Part shown: positions 8,643 to 18,313 of the stretch, in pieces
Position numbering within the stretch: position 1 is the first letter of the stretch
How the letters are laid out: the number at the start of each line of letters is the position of its first letter
Source of the DNA: Pseudoalteromonas rubra
GTDB taxonomy: Bacteria; Pseudomonadota; Gammaproteobacteria; Enterobacterales; Alteromonadaceae
DNA length: 64,000 nucleotides
Assembly: GCF_000967655.1 (NCBI RefSeq)
Contig: NZ_JXYA01000011.1
Location: forward strand, 80,400 to 144,399
Direction: 5' to 3'
Program-made: the position numbers and the translations under genes
The notes under the pieces: model-generated
What the model was told of the DNA's origin: nothing
Database searches by the model: none
What the model saw: only the letters and a program-made list of their open reading frames with translations

Positions 8643-10643
8643 TTAGTTACAGGCACCTAAGTCTGTCCAGTAATTCCAGGCATTACCCACATTGGAGTTT
8701 TGCGCCGGGTTTTTGCCACGGTGCCACCAGTTGCTGTGGTATTTGTGGCCATTGTAGGCTACTTCATTACCTGAGCGGTAAATCTTGCTGGCCGACCAGG
8801 TTTCCAGGCCGCTGCAACCGCTATTATTATTGCCATCTGTGACAGAGACTGACTGAGTCACGGTATGCGTCGCGCCAGCATCATCGGTCACTGTCAGAGA
8901 CACCTGGTAGCTACCTGCATTAGCAAATGCATGGTTTACGTTTGCACCTGTGGTTGCGAAGCCGTCAATATTCCAGTCGTAAGCAACAACCTGGCCATCC
9001 GGGTCGCGGCTGGCGCTGGCATCAAAACTACAGGCAAGGTCGGTACAGCTTGCGGTAAAGCTGGCAACCGGCAGCTGGTTGTCTTGCGCGCCGCTACAAC
9101 CGTTGGTGGCAATATAATCAGACGCAGCCTTGGCTTGCACTAAGCCATGACCGTACTCATGGTCACGACCGGCTGCACCTAAGTCGATGGCGGTGGCATT
9201 CAGGGCGTTACGGATATCGACATTGCTACAGCTTGGGTGCTGGCTCCAGACCAGCGCGGCAACCCCGGCTACGTGTGGGCTGGCCATCGAGGTGCCGGAT
9301 TTTTCATCGTAATCCAGAATGGCTTCAAGCTGCACTTCGACCGTGCTACCCACAGATGACAGAAGGGCTGTACCGTCTTCCTGCGACAGAGAAATCACCG
9401 GAATGGTCACGCCATGTACGCCATCTCCTAAGGTGCCACCAAAGGAACCCGGCGCATTGTTGTACACTATGGCTGCGACACCGCCACCGGCCTGGCAGTT
9501 GGCGGCCTTGTCTTTAAAGGACGCGCCACCACGTTCAATTAAACATACGCTTTGCGTTGCGGCGCAGGCACTCAGGCCCTGACCACAATCAACCAGTTCG
9601 GCACTGACCTTACCTTCAACCGAGTTGGTCATGCCACCGCCTTTCACAAATACGCCGTTGGCGGTCACGCCAGCCGTAATACCAGTGCCACGCGGTACCG
9701 TTGATAAAATGTTGGTGCCAGGTGCGGCAATCTCGACCTGCGCATTGTACTGAGATGAGCTGTTCTTAACCCGGTTTTCATCAATGTTGGCCACCGATAC
9801 CACAGTATCATAGCTGGCCGGGTAACTCAGGGTGGCGTCGCCGCCGTTACCGGCTGCTGCGATCAGTAGTACGCCTTTGTCATAGGCCGCCTGCAGACGC
9901 TCCTGGAAATATTGGCTGGGGCTGCCACCACCTAAGCTCATATTGATGACTTTAGCGCCATTTTCAACACAGTTATCGACGGCACGAGCAATACGTGAAG
10001 TTAAACCTTGCTTGCCGTCATTGTCGAATACGCGCACGTTATGCACGCCAATTTTGTCATTGGGCAACACACCAACCACACCCTGGCCATTTTTCAGTGC
10101 CACTATGGTTCCGGCAACGTGAGTACCGTGACCTGAGCCATCCTGATACCAGGTCAGGCCGCCCGGCAGATCGGTAAAGCCAGTGGCATTTTGTGGCAAG
10201 TCCGGGTGACCCAGATCATAGCCAGAGTCAATCACACAGACCTTAAACAGATCGGCGTTGGTGTCTTGTAATAGCGACGCCTGTACTTCGGCCAGACCAT
10301 AAGGCGACACTTCAGCGCTGGCGGTCGACGTGAAAGGCACGTATTCATAATCTTCTTCAATGTAGGCATACTGGCCAGAGGCTTTTAACTGAGCAACCTG
10401 CTGTGCAGTCAGCTCCATGGTGACCACAGTGCCATTGTCGTCATTTGACAGCACTTCAGCCGCCGGCTCAAAGGCAAAGTCTTGGCTGATGGCGGCGCGC
10501 TCAAAGCGGCTGGCTTGTGGTGCAAAAATCGCTAAATCGCTTTGCTTGAGAATGTATTGCTTGGTTTCCTGTGCGTTGACGGCGGTTGATGACAGTGCTG
10601 ATAGCGCAAGGGCTAACGAGGTAAGTCTGAATGTATTGGTCAT
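8643..10643 (-). CDS. secreted subtilisin-like protease with PA, PKD and chitin-binding modules
   Basis: A 666-residue S8 family exoprotease. A signal peptide (1-24, cut after VNA) is followed by an I9-like propeptide (about 28-102). The catalytic domain has the triad Asp139 (VIDSG), His172 (GHGTHVAG) and Ser452 (GTSMASP), with a protease-associated domain inserted at about 340-440. A PKD domain lies at about 523-600. The C-terminal 50 residues (WSASKIYRSGNEVAYNG, WWHRG, WNYW) form a CBM5/12-type chitin-binding module. The start has AGGAAG upstream. It is monocistronic and likely degrades protein associated with chitin, such as crustacean or copepod cuticle, outside the cell. Its PKD domain closely matches that of the unrelated trypsin-like protease at 50.9-52.7 kb. 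Confidence 0.95.
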   Translation of the reverse strand: MTNTFRLTSLALALSALSSTAVNAQETKQYILKQSDLAIFAPQASRFERAAISQDFAFEPAAEVLSNDDNGTVVTMELTAQQVAQLKASGQYAYIEEDYEYVPFTSTASAEVSPYGLAEVQASLLQDTNADLFKVCVIDSGYDLGHPDLPQNATGFTDLPGGLTWYQDGSGHGTHVAGTIVALKNGQGVVGVLPNDKIGVHNVRVFDNDGKQGLTSRIARAVDNCVENGAKVINMSLGGGSPSQYFQERLQAAYDKGVLLIAAAGNGGDATLSYPASYDTVVSVANIDENRVKNSSSQYNAQVEIAAPGTNILSTVPRGTGITAGVTANGVFVKGGGMTNSVEGKVSAELVDCGQGLSACAATQSVCLIERGGASFKDKAANCQAGGGVAAIVYNNAPGSFGGTLGDGVHGVTIPVISLSQEDGTALLSSVGSTVEVQLEAILDYDEKSGTSMASPHVAGVAALVWSQHPSCSNVDIRNALNATAIDLGAAGRDHEYGHGLVQAKAASDYIATNGCSGAQDNQLPVASFTASCTDLACSFDASASRDPDGQVVAYDWNIDGFATTGANVNHAFANAGSYQVSLTVTDDAGATHTVTQSVSVTDGNNNSGCSGLETWSASKIYRSGNEVAYNGHKYHSNWWHRGKNPAQNSNVGNAWNYWTDLGACN

Positions 10644-11040
10644 GTTACTTCCTACTGATATTTTTGTTGTTGCTACTTGTTATTTTTGCTGCATCCAATG
10701 CAATGAGGTTTGATTTATTGTCTATTTTGTACCCCATTGAGGATCAAACTACCCCTTGAGATTGTTATTTGCAACCCATTGTTAATTAAAATTACACAAA
10801 TAAGTAAAAATGGTGACCGTTTGAGGTACTTACTCATGCCGAGGTGTTTTTATAAGGAAGCTCAGAGTTGGGCTGTATGTTGCTGGCATGTGCCTGTTGT
10901 GGCGGATAAGCACATATAGTCCAGGCACTGGTAAACCTGGTGGGCGTGTAGGGAAATCTCACGACTGTAAATGGCGTATAAAGTCGAGCACGCGCAGTGC
11001 TCGTCGTTGTCTATACCCGCTGAAGTGGTGCTACGGGCAT
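10644..11040. other. intergenic region upstream of the protease and downstream of azlD
   Basis: No convincing gene. The right part has a 7-bp perfect hairpin, CGAGCAC/GTGCTCG with loop GCGCA (10985-11003), 38 bases past the azlD stop, which may end azlCD transcription. The AT-rich left part presumably carries the protease promoter, but I cannot pick one. Confidence 0.4.
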
Positions 11041-11352
11041 TCAGAGCATAGTCTTGAGTAAAAAGAACGCGCCCATGCTGGCCAACACCACAATCAGCGT
11101 GTTTTTTACCAGCAGGCTTAATACGATAGCCAATATTCCCCCCAGCAAAAAGGGGTTGATTAGATCATGCGTATTGAATGTTACTTCGCCAAATATAATG
11201 GGGGCAGCCATCGCAGTTAAAATACACGGCGCGGTAAAGCTTAAAAACCGCTGTACTCTCATATCGAGTTTGATGGGCAGCTTTTCCATGAAAAAGGCAT
11301 AGCGCATAAAGAAGGTGATCAAGGCCATTAAAAAGATCAGATCATAACTCAT
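11041..11352 (-). CDS. azlD: AzlD-family branched-chain amino acid export subunit
   Basis: A 103-residue protein with four predicted membrane helices, the usual size for AzlD (MALITFFMRYAFF, FLSFTAPCILTAMAAPIIF). AzlD is the small partner of AzlC in exporters of branched-chain or related amino acids. Its start lies 10 bases after the azlC stop, so the two genes are one operon. Substrate range varies in this family, and azaleucine resistance is only the founding phenotype. Confidence 0.9.
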   Translation of the reverse strand: MSYDLIFLMALITFFMRYAFFMEKLPIKLDMRVQRFLSFTAPCILTAMAAPIIFGEVTFNTHDLINPFLLGGILAIVLSLLVKNTLIVVLASMGAFFLLKTML

Positions 11353-11362
11353 AGTGCGCCTC

Positions 11363-12064
11363 CTAATCGCTTTCTTTATCTAAACAATAACCGACGACCA
11401 TACCGACCAGCGCAGAGAGCAACAGATCGTTCGGGACCTCGAGTTTATGAAACAAAACTGCGCAACAGGCTGAGACCAGCACCGCGACTAACACTGGCGA
11501 GGATTGTATATTCGGGACCACCATGGCAATAAAAGTGGCAGCAATAGCAAACTCGAGCCCCAGGCTTTCAAGGTTTGGAATACTGGTACCCGCCACAATG
11601 CCAGCCAGTGTTGACAGGTTCCAGATGGCATAAAACGTGGCGCCTGAGATCAAGGCATAGTAGAGGGGAAAGTAGCCCAGCTCCTTACGCTTATTCTCCG
11701 TGACGGCAAACATTTCATCGGTCAGCAAAAAGGCCATCAGCATTTTGTGATGTAAAGGTAAGCCCATGGCATGACTGCGAAAAGTGGCTGAGTAGAGCAA
11801 GTGGCGTGAGCTGATCACGGCTGTACTGCCCAAAATGGTCGCGATACCCGCACTGGCGCCCGTCAGGGTCAAGGCAGACAATTGTGCTGCGCCGGCAAAG
11901 ACCAGCAGCGACATCAGTTGTGACTGCAGCGGACTCAACCCCACTTGAATGGCCAGTGAACCACATAAAATCCCCCAGGGGATCACGGCAATGGATAAGG
12001 GAAGAATGTCAAAAAATGCGGCCAGTTTGATTGACCTGACCGGCTGTGCTTGCTCCGTGCTCAT
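11363..12064 (-). CDS. azlC: AzlC-family branched-chain amino acid exporter, large subunit
   Basis: A 233-residue membrane protein with about seven hydrophobic segments and the AzlC signature region (DILPLSIAVIPWGILCGSLA, VFAGAAQLSALTL, ISSRHLLYS, LLTDEMFA). It pairs with AzlD, encoded immediately downstream, as an inner-membrane amino-acid exporter. An Lrp or AsnC-type regulator often sits beside such pairs, but none is present here. The 270 bases upstream hold no gene and presumably the promoter. Confidence 0.92.
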   Translation of the reverse strand: MSTEQAQPVRSIKLAAFFDILPLSIAVIPWGILCGSLAIQVGLSPLQSQLMSLLVFAGAAQLSALTLTGASAGIATILGSTAVISSRHLLYSATFRSHAMGLPLHHKMLMAFLLTDEMFAVTENKRKELGYFPLYYALISGATFYAIWNLSTLAGIVAGTSIPNLESLGLEFAIAATFIAMVVPNIQSSPVLVAVLVSACCAVLFHKLEVPNDLLLSALVGMVVGYCLDKESD

Positions 12065-12334
12065 AGTACCTACCTAAATCTGTGAGTGGCATGACAACCT
12101 GCGCGGATGACAATGAAGACTGAATGGGTGTTGTCGCGAAGGCTGCTTGTTTTTATTATTTTAGATTCAGAATGTACCTTGAACAGAACCTGTGAGCAAT
12201 AATTAAGCACTAAAACTTCATCAGGTTGTGGGCTTTATTGGAGCACGTTTACTGTCGTTAAGTGTGTTTATTGGTAATAGAGAGGTCCGGCTGTGAAGGC
12301 CAAGTCATTGGATAAATCTCGGTCAGTACGGGCG

Positions 12335-15300
12335 CTAGTCACTTGATTTGGGCAGCACCAGTGTAAATTGGCAGCCCTGATCTGGCTCACTGTGGCATTC
12401 TATGGTGCCCTTGAGCTTTTGCGTCACAATATTGAACACAATGTGCATCCCGAGCCCGGTGCCACCGTGGCTGCGTCGGGTGGTGTAAAAGGGCTCAAAA
12501 ACTTTATCCCGTGTTTCTTCGCTCATACCGGCGCCGTCGTCAGTAACAATCCAGGTGAGCTGCTCTGGTGTGTCCTTTATGGTAATGCGGATGGTGCCGG
12601 GCTGTGTACCTTCATCAAAGGCGTGTTTAATGGCGTTGTCGACCAGGTTTGTGAGGATCTGGGCAATTGCGCCGGGGTAGGTCGATAGGCGAGCCTCCGA
12701 GGGAAAATCGGTTTTTACTGTGACTTGAGTGTGCTTCCACTTGGGGTGCAAGCTGGTTAACACATCGTTGAGATAGTCCGGCAGGTTGATGGTGCTGAGC
12801 TCTTCTATGGACTGATCAACCGCCACTTGCTTAAAGTTTTTCACCAGCTGGGCTGCACGACCCAGATTCGACTCAAGCAGTTGCAGGCTTTCTTGTAAGG
12901 TGGCAAAAAACTGTTCCAAGTGGTCTTTGCTAAGTTTGCCACTGGCCAATTTCTGCTCGCATTCTGCCAGTGCTTTGCTGGCGTATGAGCCTGCGGTTAT
13001 GCCAATGCCAAGCGGGGTGTTAATCTCATGGGCAACGCCAGAGACTAAGCGGCCAAGGCCGGCCATTTTTTCCTGTTGTACCAGTTGTTGTTGAGTAACT
13101 TTGAGGTCTTCATGGGCGGTTTGCAACTGGTTAAAGGTACTTTCAAGCTGCGCCACAGCATCGGCGTTGGCCAGTGCAATGGCGGTATAGTTAGCGATAG
13201 TGCGCAGCATTTGCACATCGTTGTCGCTAAATGCATGCGGCTGAAAACTTTGCACGGTTAAACAGCCGATGATCCGGGTATCAATAATCAGCGGCAGATA
13301 AACCAACGACTCACTCTCGGCGCCGCTGACCGGCGCTGCAATGTGGTCGACGTACTGCGTCAGCTCACTGATCTGATTGACCCTGAGCTCTTTTTGTTGC
13401 GTGACGCACCACACGGCAGGGCGCTGGGTGTCGGACAGGGCATATTCAAATTCGGGCAGCTTTTGCCCTTTTTCAATCGCCAGTCGACAGGAAATACGCT
13501 GATTTTCACGGTCGAGGATCCCGACTACAAAGACGTCTGCGCCCATCAACTCATTCACGTGTTTATAGACACGTTCCAGCACCGATGAGAGATCTAACGT
13601 AGAGGTAATGTCTTTGCCTATGGTGCCCAGCATTGAGATATTGGCGGTGCGCGATTGCACTAGGTTATCGAGGGCGACTTGTTGTTGTTTGAGCTCTTTA
13701 ATGCGCCATAAATACGCCAGGTATAACAGAGAAGTGATCAGCAGCAGTAGGCCCAGGCGAAACCACCAGGTCTCATACCAGGCCGGTAACTGGATCACTG
13801 CCAGGTTTAACTGATGCTGGCTCCATTGTCCCTTGCGGTTGCTGCCTTTGATCTTGAGTTGATAGTGACCGGGCGGCAAGCGGGTGTAGGTAATATGGCG
13901 TTTACTGGCATCGACCGGGATCCACTGCTCGTCATAACCGACCAGCTGATAGGCGTAACGATTGCTGTGTGGTGCAGTAAAGTCCAGCGCGGCAAACTCG
14001 ACGGAAAAGCTGCGGGTGCTCGGAGGCAGCACCAGTTGTTTGGGTACTGTGACGGGCTGATTATTGACAGCTAGCTCGCTTATCACCAGTGGCGGGTGAT
14101 AGGTCCAATGCCTCCAGCGCCCGGGGCGCAGTAACAGGATCCCTTTTGTGCCACCAAATACCAGCGTGCCATCGCGCAGTTTGGTATAGGAGCCCGTCCA
14201 CATGGTCCCGGTGTCCCAGTCATCGGCAACACCCAGGTCTTCAAAGCTTTGCGCTGACGGGTCCAGCCAGCCATAGCCATTCCAGATCCGTCCCTGCGCA
14301 TCTTCCATCAGGTTTCCTGCGGTACCTGTGGGTCTGCCCGCCAATTGATCCAGTGACTCGAACTGTGCCTGATGGCCATCGAAATGAACCAGTCTGTCGA
14401 GCCCGTGCGGGGTCGCGACCAACAGGCGCCCCTGGCTGTCAACCAGCAAGCTTTTGATGTAGTTGTCTGAGAGCGTGTCAGTGGTTTGTGCCCGGGCACT
14501 GATCTCGGTCACGGTTTTCGCTTTCAGATCAAGTACCAATAAACCAATGCGGGTGCCGACCCACAGCAGATCCGGGGCCATATAGGCCATCGTCAGGACC
14601 GGCTTGCCTGACAGCAGAGTATGATTTTTAAAGGCGCTCAGTGGCTGTAGCTGGCGGGTTTTAATGTCCATCAGCGCTAACCCTTCGTCGGTGCCAACCC
14701 ATAGCTGTCCATTGGCGGTTTCCTGTAACATCACAACCTGATAACCGGGCAGACCATCGGCTTTGCTGTAACGTGTAAACTGCTGACTCAGAGGATCGAA
14801 ATGGTGCAATCCGGTATTGGCCGATCCGGTCCAGACGCTGCCATCAAAGGTTTGCCGGATCACCCGGACATAGCCGTCGGCGAGCTTGCTTGGATCGCCA
14901 GGATCAGGCCGGTGACCGGCTACCACACCCATGCTGGGATCTATGATATCGATCCCTGTTTGTGCATTACCAACCCAGATCTGGCCATTGTCCAGCTCCG
15001 TGATGCTGCGGACATCTTCATGACTGAGCGAGTGGGGGTAGGACAATCGCCGAACAAACGTTCTGAACGCACCATTGTGCGGGTTATGGCGATTCAGCCC
15101 GTTGCCCCAGGTGCCCGCCCAGATCAACCCGGAGGCATCAACAAGCAGGGCCCCCATAGAGTCGAGGTTGATACTATAGGGGTTAAGCGGATCATGGCGA
15201 ATATGTCGGATCACCGCACCGCTGTTGGCATTAACCACAGTGATCCCGCCTCCGGAGGTGCTGAGCCAGATATGCTCGGGATCTGGCTGTATAATGCCAT

Positions 15301-16219
15301 TAACCCAGTGGTGGCTGAGGCTGGTTGGATCGCCTGGGCGATGGTGGATACGGGTCACCTGATCCGAGCCCGGCATGAAAAAAGCAGCGCCATGATCTGT
15401 GGTGCCAACCCAGATAGCGTGATTGGCGTCCTGAAACAGGCGAAACACATTCTGTTGATTAAATGCAGCCAGGGTTTCACCACTCAGAGGTTGCTGCCAA
15501 TTGGCCTCCCCGGAGGCGTGCCCGTTTGGTAAAGTGACGCGGCAGAGGCCCGTTTTACTGCCCACCCACAGTGTGTTTGTGCCCCTGAGTAACAGTGAAC
15601 GCAGGCGCGGCTGGATAAGCGGCTGATCGCAGCCGGTTATTTTGAGCCGCGAGACCCGACCTGTGGTGGCCTCGATGTGATTCAGGCCGTTGTCCGTTGC
15701 GGCGTAAATGTTACCCTGATCATCTCCGCTTAGCGCACGTATCGTGTTGTTATACAGGCTGTTGTTATCGGAGGGGTTATGCTCAAAACGTTTAAAGCGT
15801 CCTGTTGCAGGGTTGTAGACGGATATTCCATCAGCAAAAGTCCCTATCCAGACTCGACCATCCGGTGCCACCCATAATGATCTGATAAAGCTGCCTGACA
15901 GGCTGGTATCATCCTTTGGGTCATGCAGAAAAGTCACAAAGCGGTAGCCATCAAAGCGCAGCAGACCAAACTGGGTGCCGATCCAGATAAACCCGTCCCG
16001 ATCCTGCGCCAGCGCGGTAACTACCCCCTGAGGAATTTGTTCGTTGTCGCCTATGGTCTGAAAAATTAATTCGCCCAGTTCGAAAAAAGAGTTGCCGGTC
16101 GCCGGTTGCGACGGGTGTACGCTTGTCTCAGTTGCTGTGACTGCTGTAAAGGGCATCAGATAAGTACATAACAGTAATAATAAAGCCACTACGCGCCGCA
16201 GGCCTGGTAATCGAATCAC
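12335..16219 (-). CDS. giant sensor histidine kinase with periplasmic propeller domain
   Basis: A 1294-residue membrane kinase. After a signal/anchor (about 8-30) come many Reg_prop-type propeller repeats (recurring IWIGTxxGL..., VWVGT) to about residue 720. These are followed by a Y_Y_Y immunoglobulin-like domain (about 745-805), one membrane helix (about 815-837), a GAF domain (about 870-1020), a coiled coil and a histidine kinase core. The phospho-acceptor is His1064 (VAHEINTP), the N-box Asn1195 (LVDNAIKH), the G1 box DDGAGM and the G2 box GGTGLGM. Unlike the hybrid two-component sensors of Bacteroides it has no receiver or AraC domain, so a partner regulator is needed; the receiver protein at 17.2 kb is a candidate. 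Ligand unknown; carbohydrate or oligosaccharide sensing is typical of related periplasmic regions. Confidence 0.92.
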   Translation of the reverse strand: MIRLPGLRRVVALLLLLCTYLMPFTAVTATETSVHPSQPATGNSFFELGELIFQTIGDNEQIPQGVVTALAQDRDGFIWIGTQFGLLRFDGYRFVTFLHDPKDDTSLSGSFIRSLWVAPDGRVWIGTFADGISVYNPATGRFKRFEHNPSDNNSLYNNTIRALSGDDQGNIYAATDNGLNHIEATTGRVSRLKITGCDQPLIQPRLRSLLLRGTNTLWVGSKTGLCRVTLPNGHASGEANWQQPLSGETLAAFNQQNVFRLFQDANHAIWVGTTDHGAAFFMPGSDQVTRIHHRPGDPTSLSHHWVNGIIQPDPEHIWLSTSGGGITVVNANSGAVIRHIRHDPLNPYSINLDSMGALLVDASGLIWAGTWGNGLNRHNPHNGAFRTFVRRLSYPHSLSHEDVRSITELDNGQIWVGNAQTGIDIIDPSMGVVAGHRPDPGDPSKLADGYVRVIRQTFDGSVWTGSANTGLHHFDPLSQQFTRYSKADGLPGYQVVMLQETANGQLWVGTDEGLALMDIKTRQLQPLSAFKNHTLLSGKPVLTMAYMAPDLLWVGTRIGLLVLDLKAKTVTEISARAQTTDTLSDNYIKSLLVDSQGRLLVATPHGLDRLVHFDGHQAQFESLDQLAGRPTGTAGNLMEDAQGRIWNGYGWLDPSAQSFEDLGVADDWDTGTMWTGSYTKLRDGTLVFGGTKGILLLRPGRWRHWTYHPPLVISELAVNNQPVTVPKQLVLPPSTRSFSVEFAALDFTAPHSNRYAYQLVGYDEQWIPVDASKRHITYTRLPPGHYQLKIKGSNRKGQWSQHQLNLAVIQLPAWYETWWFRLGLLLLITSLLYLAYLWRIKELKQQQVALDNLVQSRTANISMLGTIGKDITSTLDLSSVLERVYKHVNELMGADVFVVGILDRENQRISCRLAIEKGQKLPEFEYALSDTQRPAVWCVTQQKELRVNQISELTQYVDHIAAPVSGAESESLVYLPLIIDTRIIGCLTVQSFQPHAFSDNDVQMLRTIANYTAIALANADAVAQLESTFNQLQTAHEDLKVTQQQLVQQEKMAGLGRLVSGVAHEINTPLGIGITAGSYASKALAECEQKLASGKLSKDHLEQFFATLQESLQLLESNLGRAAQLVKNFKQVAVDQSIEELSTINLPDYLNDVLTSLHPKWKHTQVTVKTDFPSEARLSTYPGAIAQILTNLVDNAIKHAFDEGTQPGTIRITIKDTPEQLTWIVTDDGAGMSEETRDKVFEPFYTTRRSHGGTGLGMHIVFNIVTQKLKGTIECHSEPDQGCQFTLVLPKSSD

Positions 16220-16304
16220 TTATGCTCCCCCAGATTTAATGCGCTGAGGTAATACCGGTATATGCCTATCCAGTATAGATAACCCGGCCCGGTATGCGCC
16301 GTGT

Positions 16305-17075
16305 TTATTGCGGCTTATTTTGCTTGATGGCTTCAAGATAGCGGCTCTCAACAAAGTTTTTCTCTTTACTCAGATGGGTTAGCTTTTGCCGGGTCTGTTC
16401 CAGCTCTGCTTTAAGGGCCGCGACTTCTGCGCTGCTGCCGTCGCCCTCATGTTCTACAGAGAGTTGATCTATCAGTTGATTTTGCTCCTCTATCTGGCGT
16501 TTGTACTGGTTTAGCAGGGTTTGTGTTTGCTGGTCGCTCATCGCATTGGCAGGTGCCCCTGCTTTGTCTTGCCGAAGTTGCTCTATTTCTTCTTGTAGCT
16601 GGGTATTGGCCTGGCGCAGTGTGTCGGTGGACTGGAACTGATGTTCCAGTTTGGAGCTGACATGACGCAGTTTCTTGCCACTATTATCGAGTTCGCCTTT
16701 AAGGCGTTTGATGAGTTTATGGGAGCGGATCAGTTTTTTGTTGAGCTCGTTAATGGAGCCTTGTTCTTCTTTGGTGATGTGGTCGGCGGTGGATGCCCGG
16801 ATCTGCGAGAGCTGATTTTCCAGCGTCATCTGTACTTGCAACAGCTCTGAAATGGTCTTGCTGTGCTGCTGAGTAAACTGGCTGGCCCGCGCGACTGATT
16901 CGCGACACTGCGCCAGTAATTCGTCGTTCTCTGGTGTGCTTGGTTTGTGGTTTAAAAAAGCCCCGGCAAAGTGGCGAAACTCTCTTAAAATCAACAATAA
17001 AATATAAAACCAGGCCGCCAGGATCAACAGCCCCACATTCACTGCCAGATATTGGTAAACTTCGAGAGGAACCAT
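16305..17075 (-). CDS. membrane-anchored coiled-coil protein of unknown function
   Basis: A 256-residue protein with one membrane helix near the N-terminus (VNVGLLILAAWFYILLLIL), a basic stop-transfer stretch, and then about 200 residues of heptad-rich Gln, Glu, Lys and Leu sequence that should form a long coiled coil in the cytoplasm. I chose the ATG at 17075; an in-frame TTG at 17105 would add 10 residues and neither has a good ribosome-binding site. It is divergent from the receiver protein, sharing a 99-base promoter region, and downstream of it lies the giant kinase on the same strand. Function is not recognisable; a scaffold or polar-localisation role is one possibility. Confidence 0.7.
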   Translation of the reverse strand: MVPLEVYQYLAVNVGLLILAAWFYILLLILREFRHFAGAFLNHKPSTPENDELLAQCRESVARASQFTQQHSKTISELLQVQMTLENQLSQIRASTADHITKEEQGSINELNKKLIRSHKLIKRLKGELDNSGKKLRHVSSKLEHQFQSTDTLRQANTQLQEEIEQLRQDKAGAPANAMSDQQTQTLLNQYKRQIEEQNQLIDQLSVEHEGDGSSAEVAALKAELEQTRQKLTHLSKEKNFVESRYLEAIKQNKPQ

Positions 17076-17174
17076 ACGCTGAGTTATGCCGCGTTTGTTT
17101 ATCAATAAGATAAGTTTAGTTTTCGTTCAGAATTCTGCCTATACTGAAGAAGAATAATTGCGTTAGGGTAAAGA

Positions 17175-18074
17175 ATGAAAGTTCTGATCGTTGATGACAG
17201 CCATGCAACCTGTGAGATCATCCGGCGGGCCCTGCAACAGTTTGAGTATCGCAAGCTGTTGTTGCGCTGTGCCAGCCGTGTTGATGAGGCGATGACGCTA
17301 ATAGCTGATTGGCAGCCGCAGATCATTCTGACCGACTGGCATATGCCGGATAAAACCGGCATTGAACTGCTGGAAACCCTCCGTGTCAGCCACCCCGAGC
17401 TGCCGGTCGCGATGATCTCGACGGTGGACGATGCAACGCAGATTGAGTACGCCACCTCACTGGGCTGCGCATTTTTTCTGTCCAAACCTTTCAGCGATGA
17501 TGCACTGCGCAGCGCCATCATGCCCTTGGTGCTGGAGCAAGAAGCCAACGAAGTGATTGCCGAAGATGAAGCGGTACCGCTTCGAGAAGAGCTGGCTTTG
17601 CCTAAAACAGACTTGCTGGAACGCCTGATGCAGAAAAACATCAGCGATTCTCTGATGTTAAAACCTATCCAGGCACAGCAATTAGATGAAAGCAAAGTGC
17701 CCTGCGTGATGGTAGTTTACGCTGAGCGCGGCAGTCAGAAACCTCGGGTAATTGGCGTGTTGGATGTATATGCGGCCTGTGTGCTGGCCAGCAGCCTGCA
17801 AGTGATCCCGCAAGAAGAAGCCCACAAAGCCATACATTTAAATCAGATAAATCCAGAGATTATGACGGCGTGTAAAGAAGCGCTGGCAAAAACTGCGTAT
17901 GCATTTCTGGATAAGCAAAGCAAAATGAGCTTGTTCGTCAGAAGCTGCACCATTTTATATCAAAGTCACCCCAAACTTGAGCGCTTATACCAGTACCCGC
18001 TCGACAGTCGGCTTGATTTAAGCTGCGAGCGCGAAGGGATGGCGCAGGGTAAGATGCTGATCGTTGGGGTGTAA
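17175..18074 (+). CDS. response-regulator receiver protein with an unassigned C-terminal domain
   Basis: A 299-residue protein. Residues 1-125 are a CheY-like receiver with the acidic pair Asp7-Asp8, phospho-acceptor Asp54 (LTDWHMP), Thr/Ser at 82-83 and Lys104 (LSKPF). A linker of about 40 residues follows. The region from about 165 onward (VPCVMVVYAERGSQKPRVIGVLDVYAACVLASSLQ, then a long helical part) resembles the alpha/beta pattern of CheC/CheX-like phosphatase domains, but I cannot confirm this. There is no DNA-binding, GGDEF or HD-GYP motif. It neighbours the giant kinase lacking a receiver, so signalling through this protein is plausible. Confidence 0.85.
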   Translation: MKVLIVDDSHATCEIIRRALQQFEYRKLLLRCASRVDEAMTLIADWQPQIILTDWHMPDKTGIELLETLRVSHPELPVAMISTVDDATQIEYATSLGCAFFLSKPFSDDALRSAIMPLVLEQEANEVIAEDEAVPLREELALPKTDLLERLMQKNISDSLMLKPIQAQQLDESKVPCVMVVYAERGSQKPRVIGVLDVYAACVLASSLQVIPQEEAHKAIHLNQINPEIMTACKEALAKTAYAFLDKQSKMSLFVRSCTILYQSHPKLERLYQYPLDSRLDLSCEREGMAQGKMLIVGV

Positions 18075-18102
18075 GGCCGGTGTGCCTTGGTGAGAAGAGA
18101 CA

Positions 18103-18130
18103 TTGACTCTGAGCCGCATTTAGATATTAT
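18103..18130 (+). promoter_or_regulatory. sigma-70 promoter of the rsgA leader
   Basis: TTGACT at 18103-18108 and TATTAT at 18125-18130 are separated by 16 bases, close to consensus. Transcription would begin near 18137 and produce a leader of about 180 bases before rsgA. Confidence 0.6.
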
Positions 18131-18169
18131 GTGCTCAATATTGACGGAAAAACACCCAGGAGGACGATG

Positions 18170-18211
18170 ATGATAGTAACCAAACCGACCGGGCAGACTG
18201 GCCTTAACTAA
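18170..18211 (+). CDS. 13-residue candidate leader peptide upstream of rsgA
   Basis: A perfect AGGAGG (18158-18163) stands six bases before this ATG (and three before an adjacent in-frame ATG at 18167). The frame reads MIVTKPTGQTGLN and stops inside a stem formed by CTGGC/GCCAG and ACTAA/TTAGT (18198-18242). A strong ribosome-binding site in front of such a short frame, in a transcribed leader just upstream of alternative hairpins, is typical of attenuation peptides. There is no run of a single codon that would name the sensed amino acid or drug. Confidence 0.5.
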   Translation: MIVTKPTGQTGLN

Positions 18212-18254
18212 TCTAACTTAAAATCGAATTTAGTCTAGCCAGCACTCCTTTTCG

Positions 18255-18313
18255 CCCGGTATCTACCGGGGCAAACAGCCCCTTTCTCAGTTATTAACAT
18301 CATTGTTAAGGGG
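18255..18313 (+). promoter_or_regulatory. candidate attenuator / translational control region of rsgA
   Basis: Competing pairings share bases. CCCGGT/ACCGGG (18255-18260 with 18265-18270) excludes GGGGC/GCCCC (18268-18272 with 18278-18282), which is followed by TTTCT and looks like a small terminator. CCCCTT at 18279-18284 can instead pair with AAGGGG at 18308-18313, the ribosome-binding site of rsgA, with TTAACA/TGTTAA (18294-18299 with 18304-18309) also available. Only one set can form at a time, so ribosome position on the leader peptide could set rsgA expression. Confidence 0.45.

Noticed and set aside
10710..10919. 69-codon rightward frame upstream of the protease
   Set aside because: No ribosome-binding site and irregular composition; it lies where the protease promoter should be.
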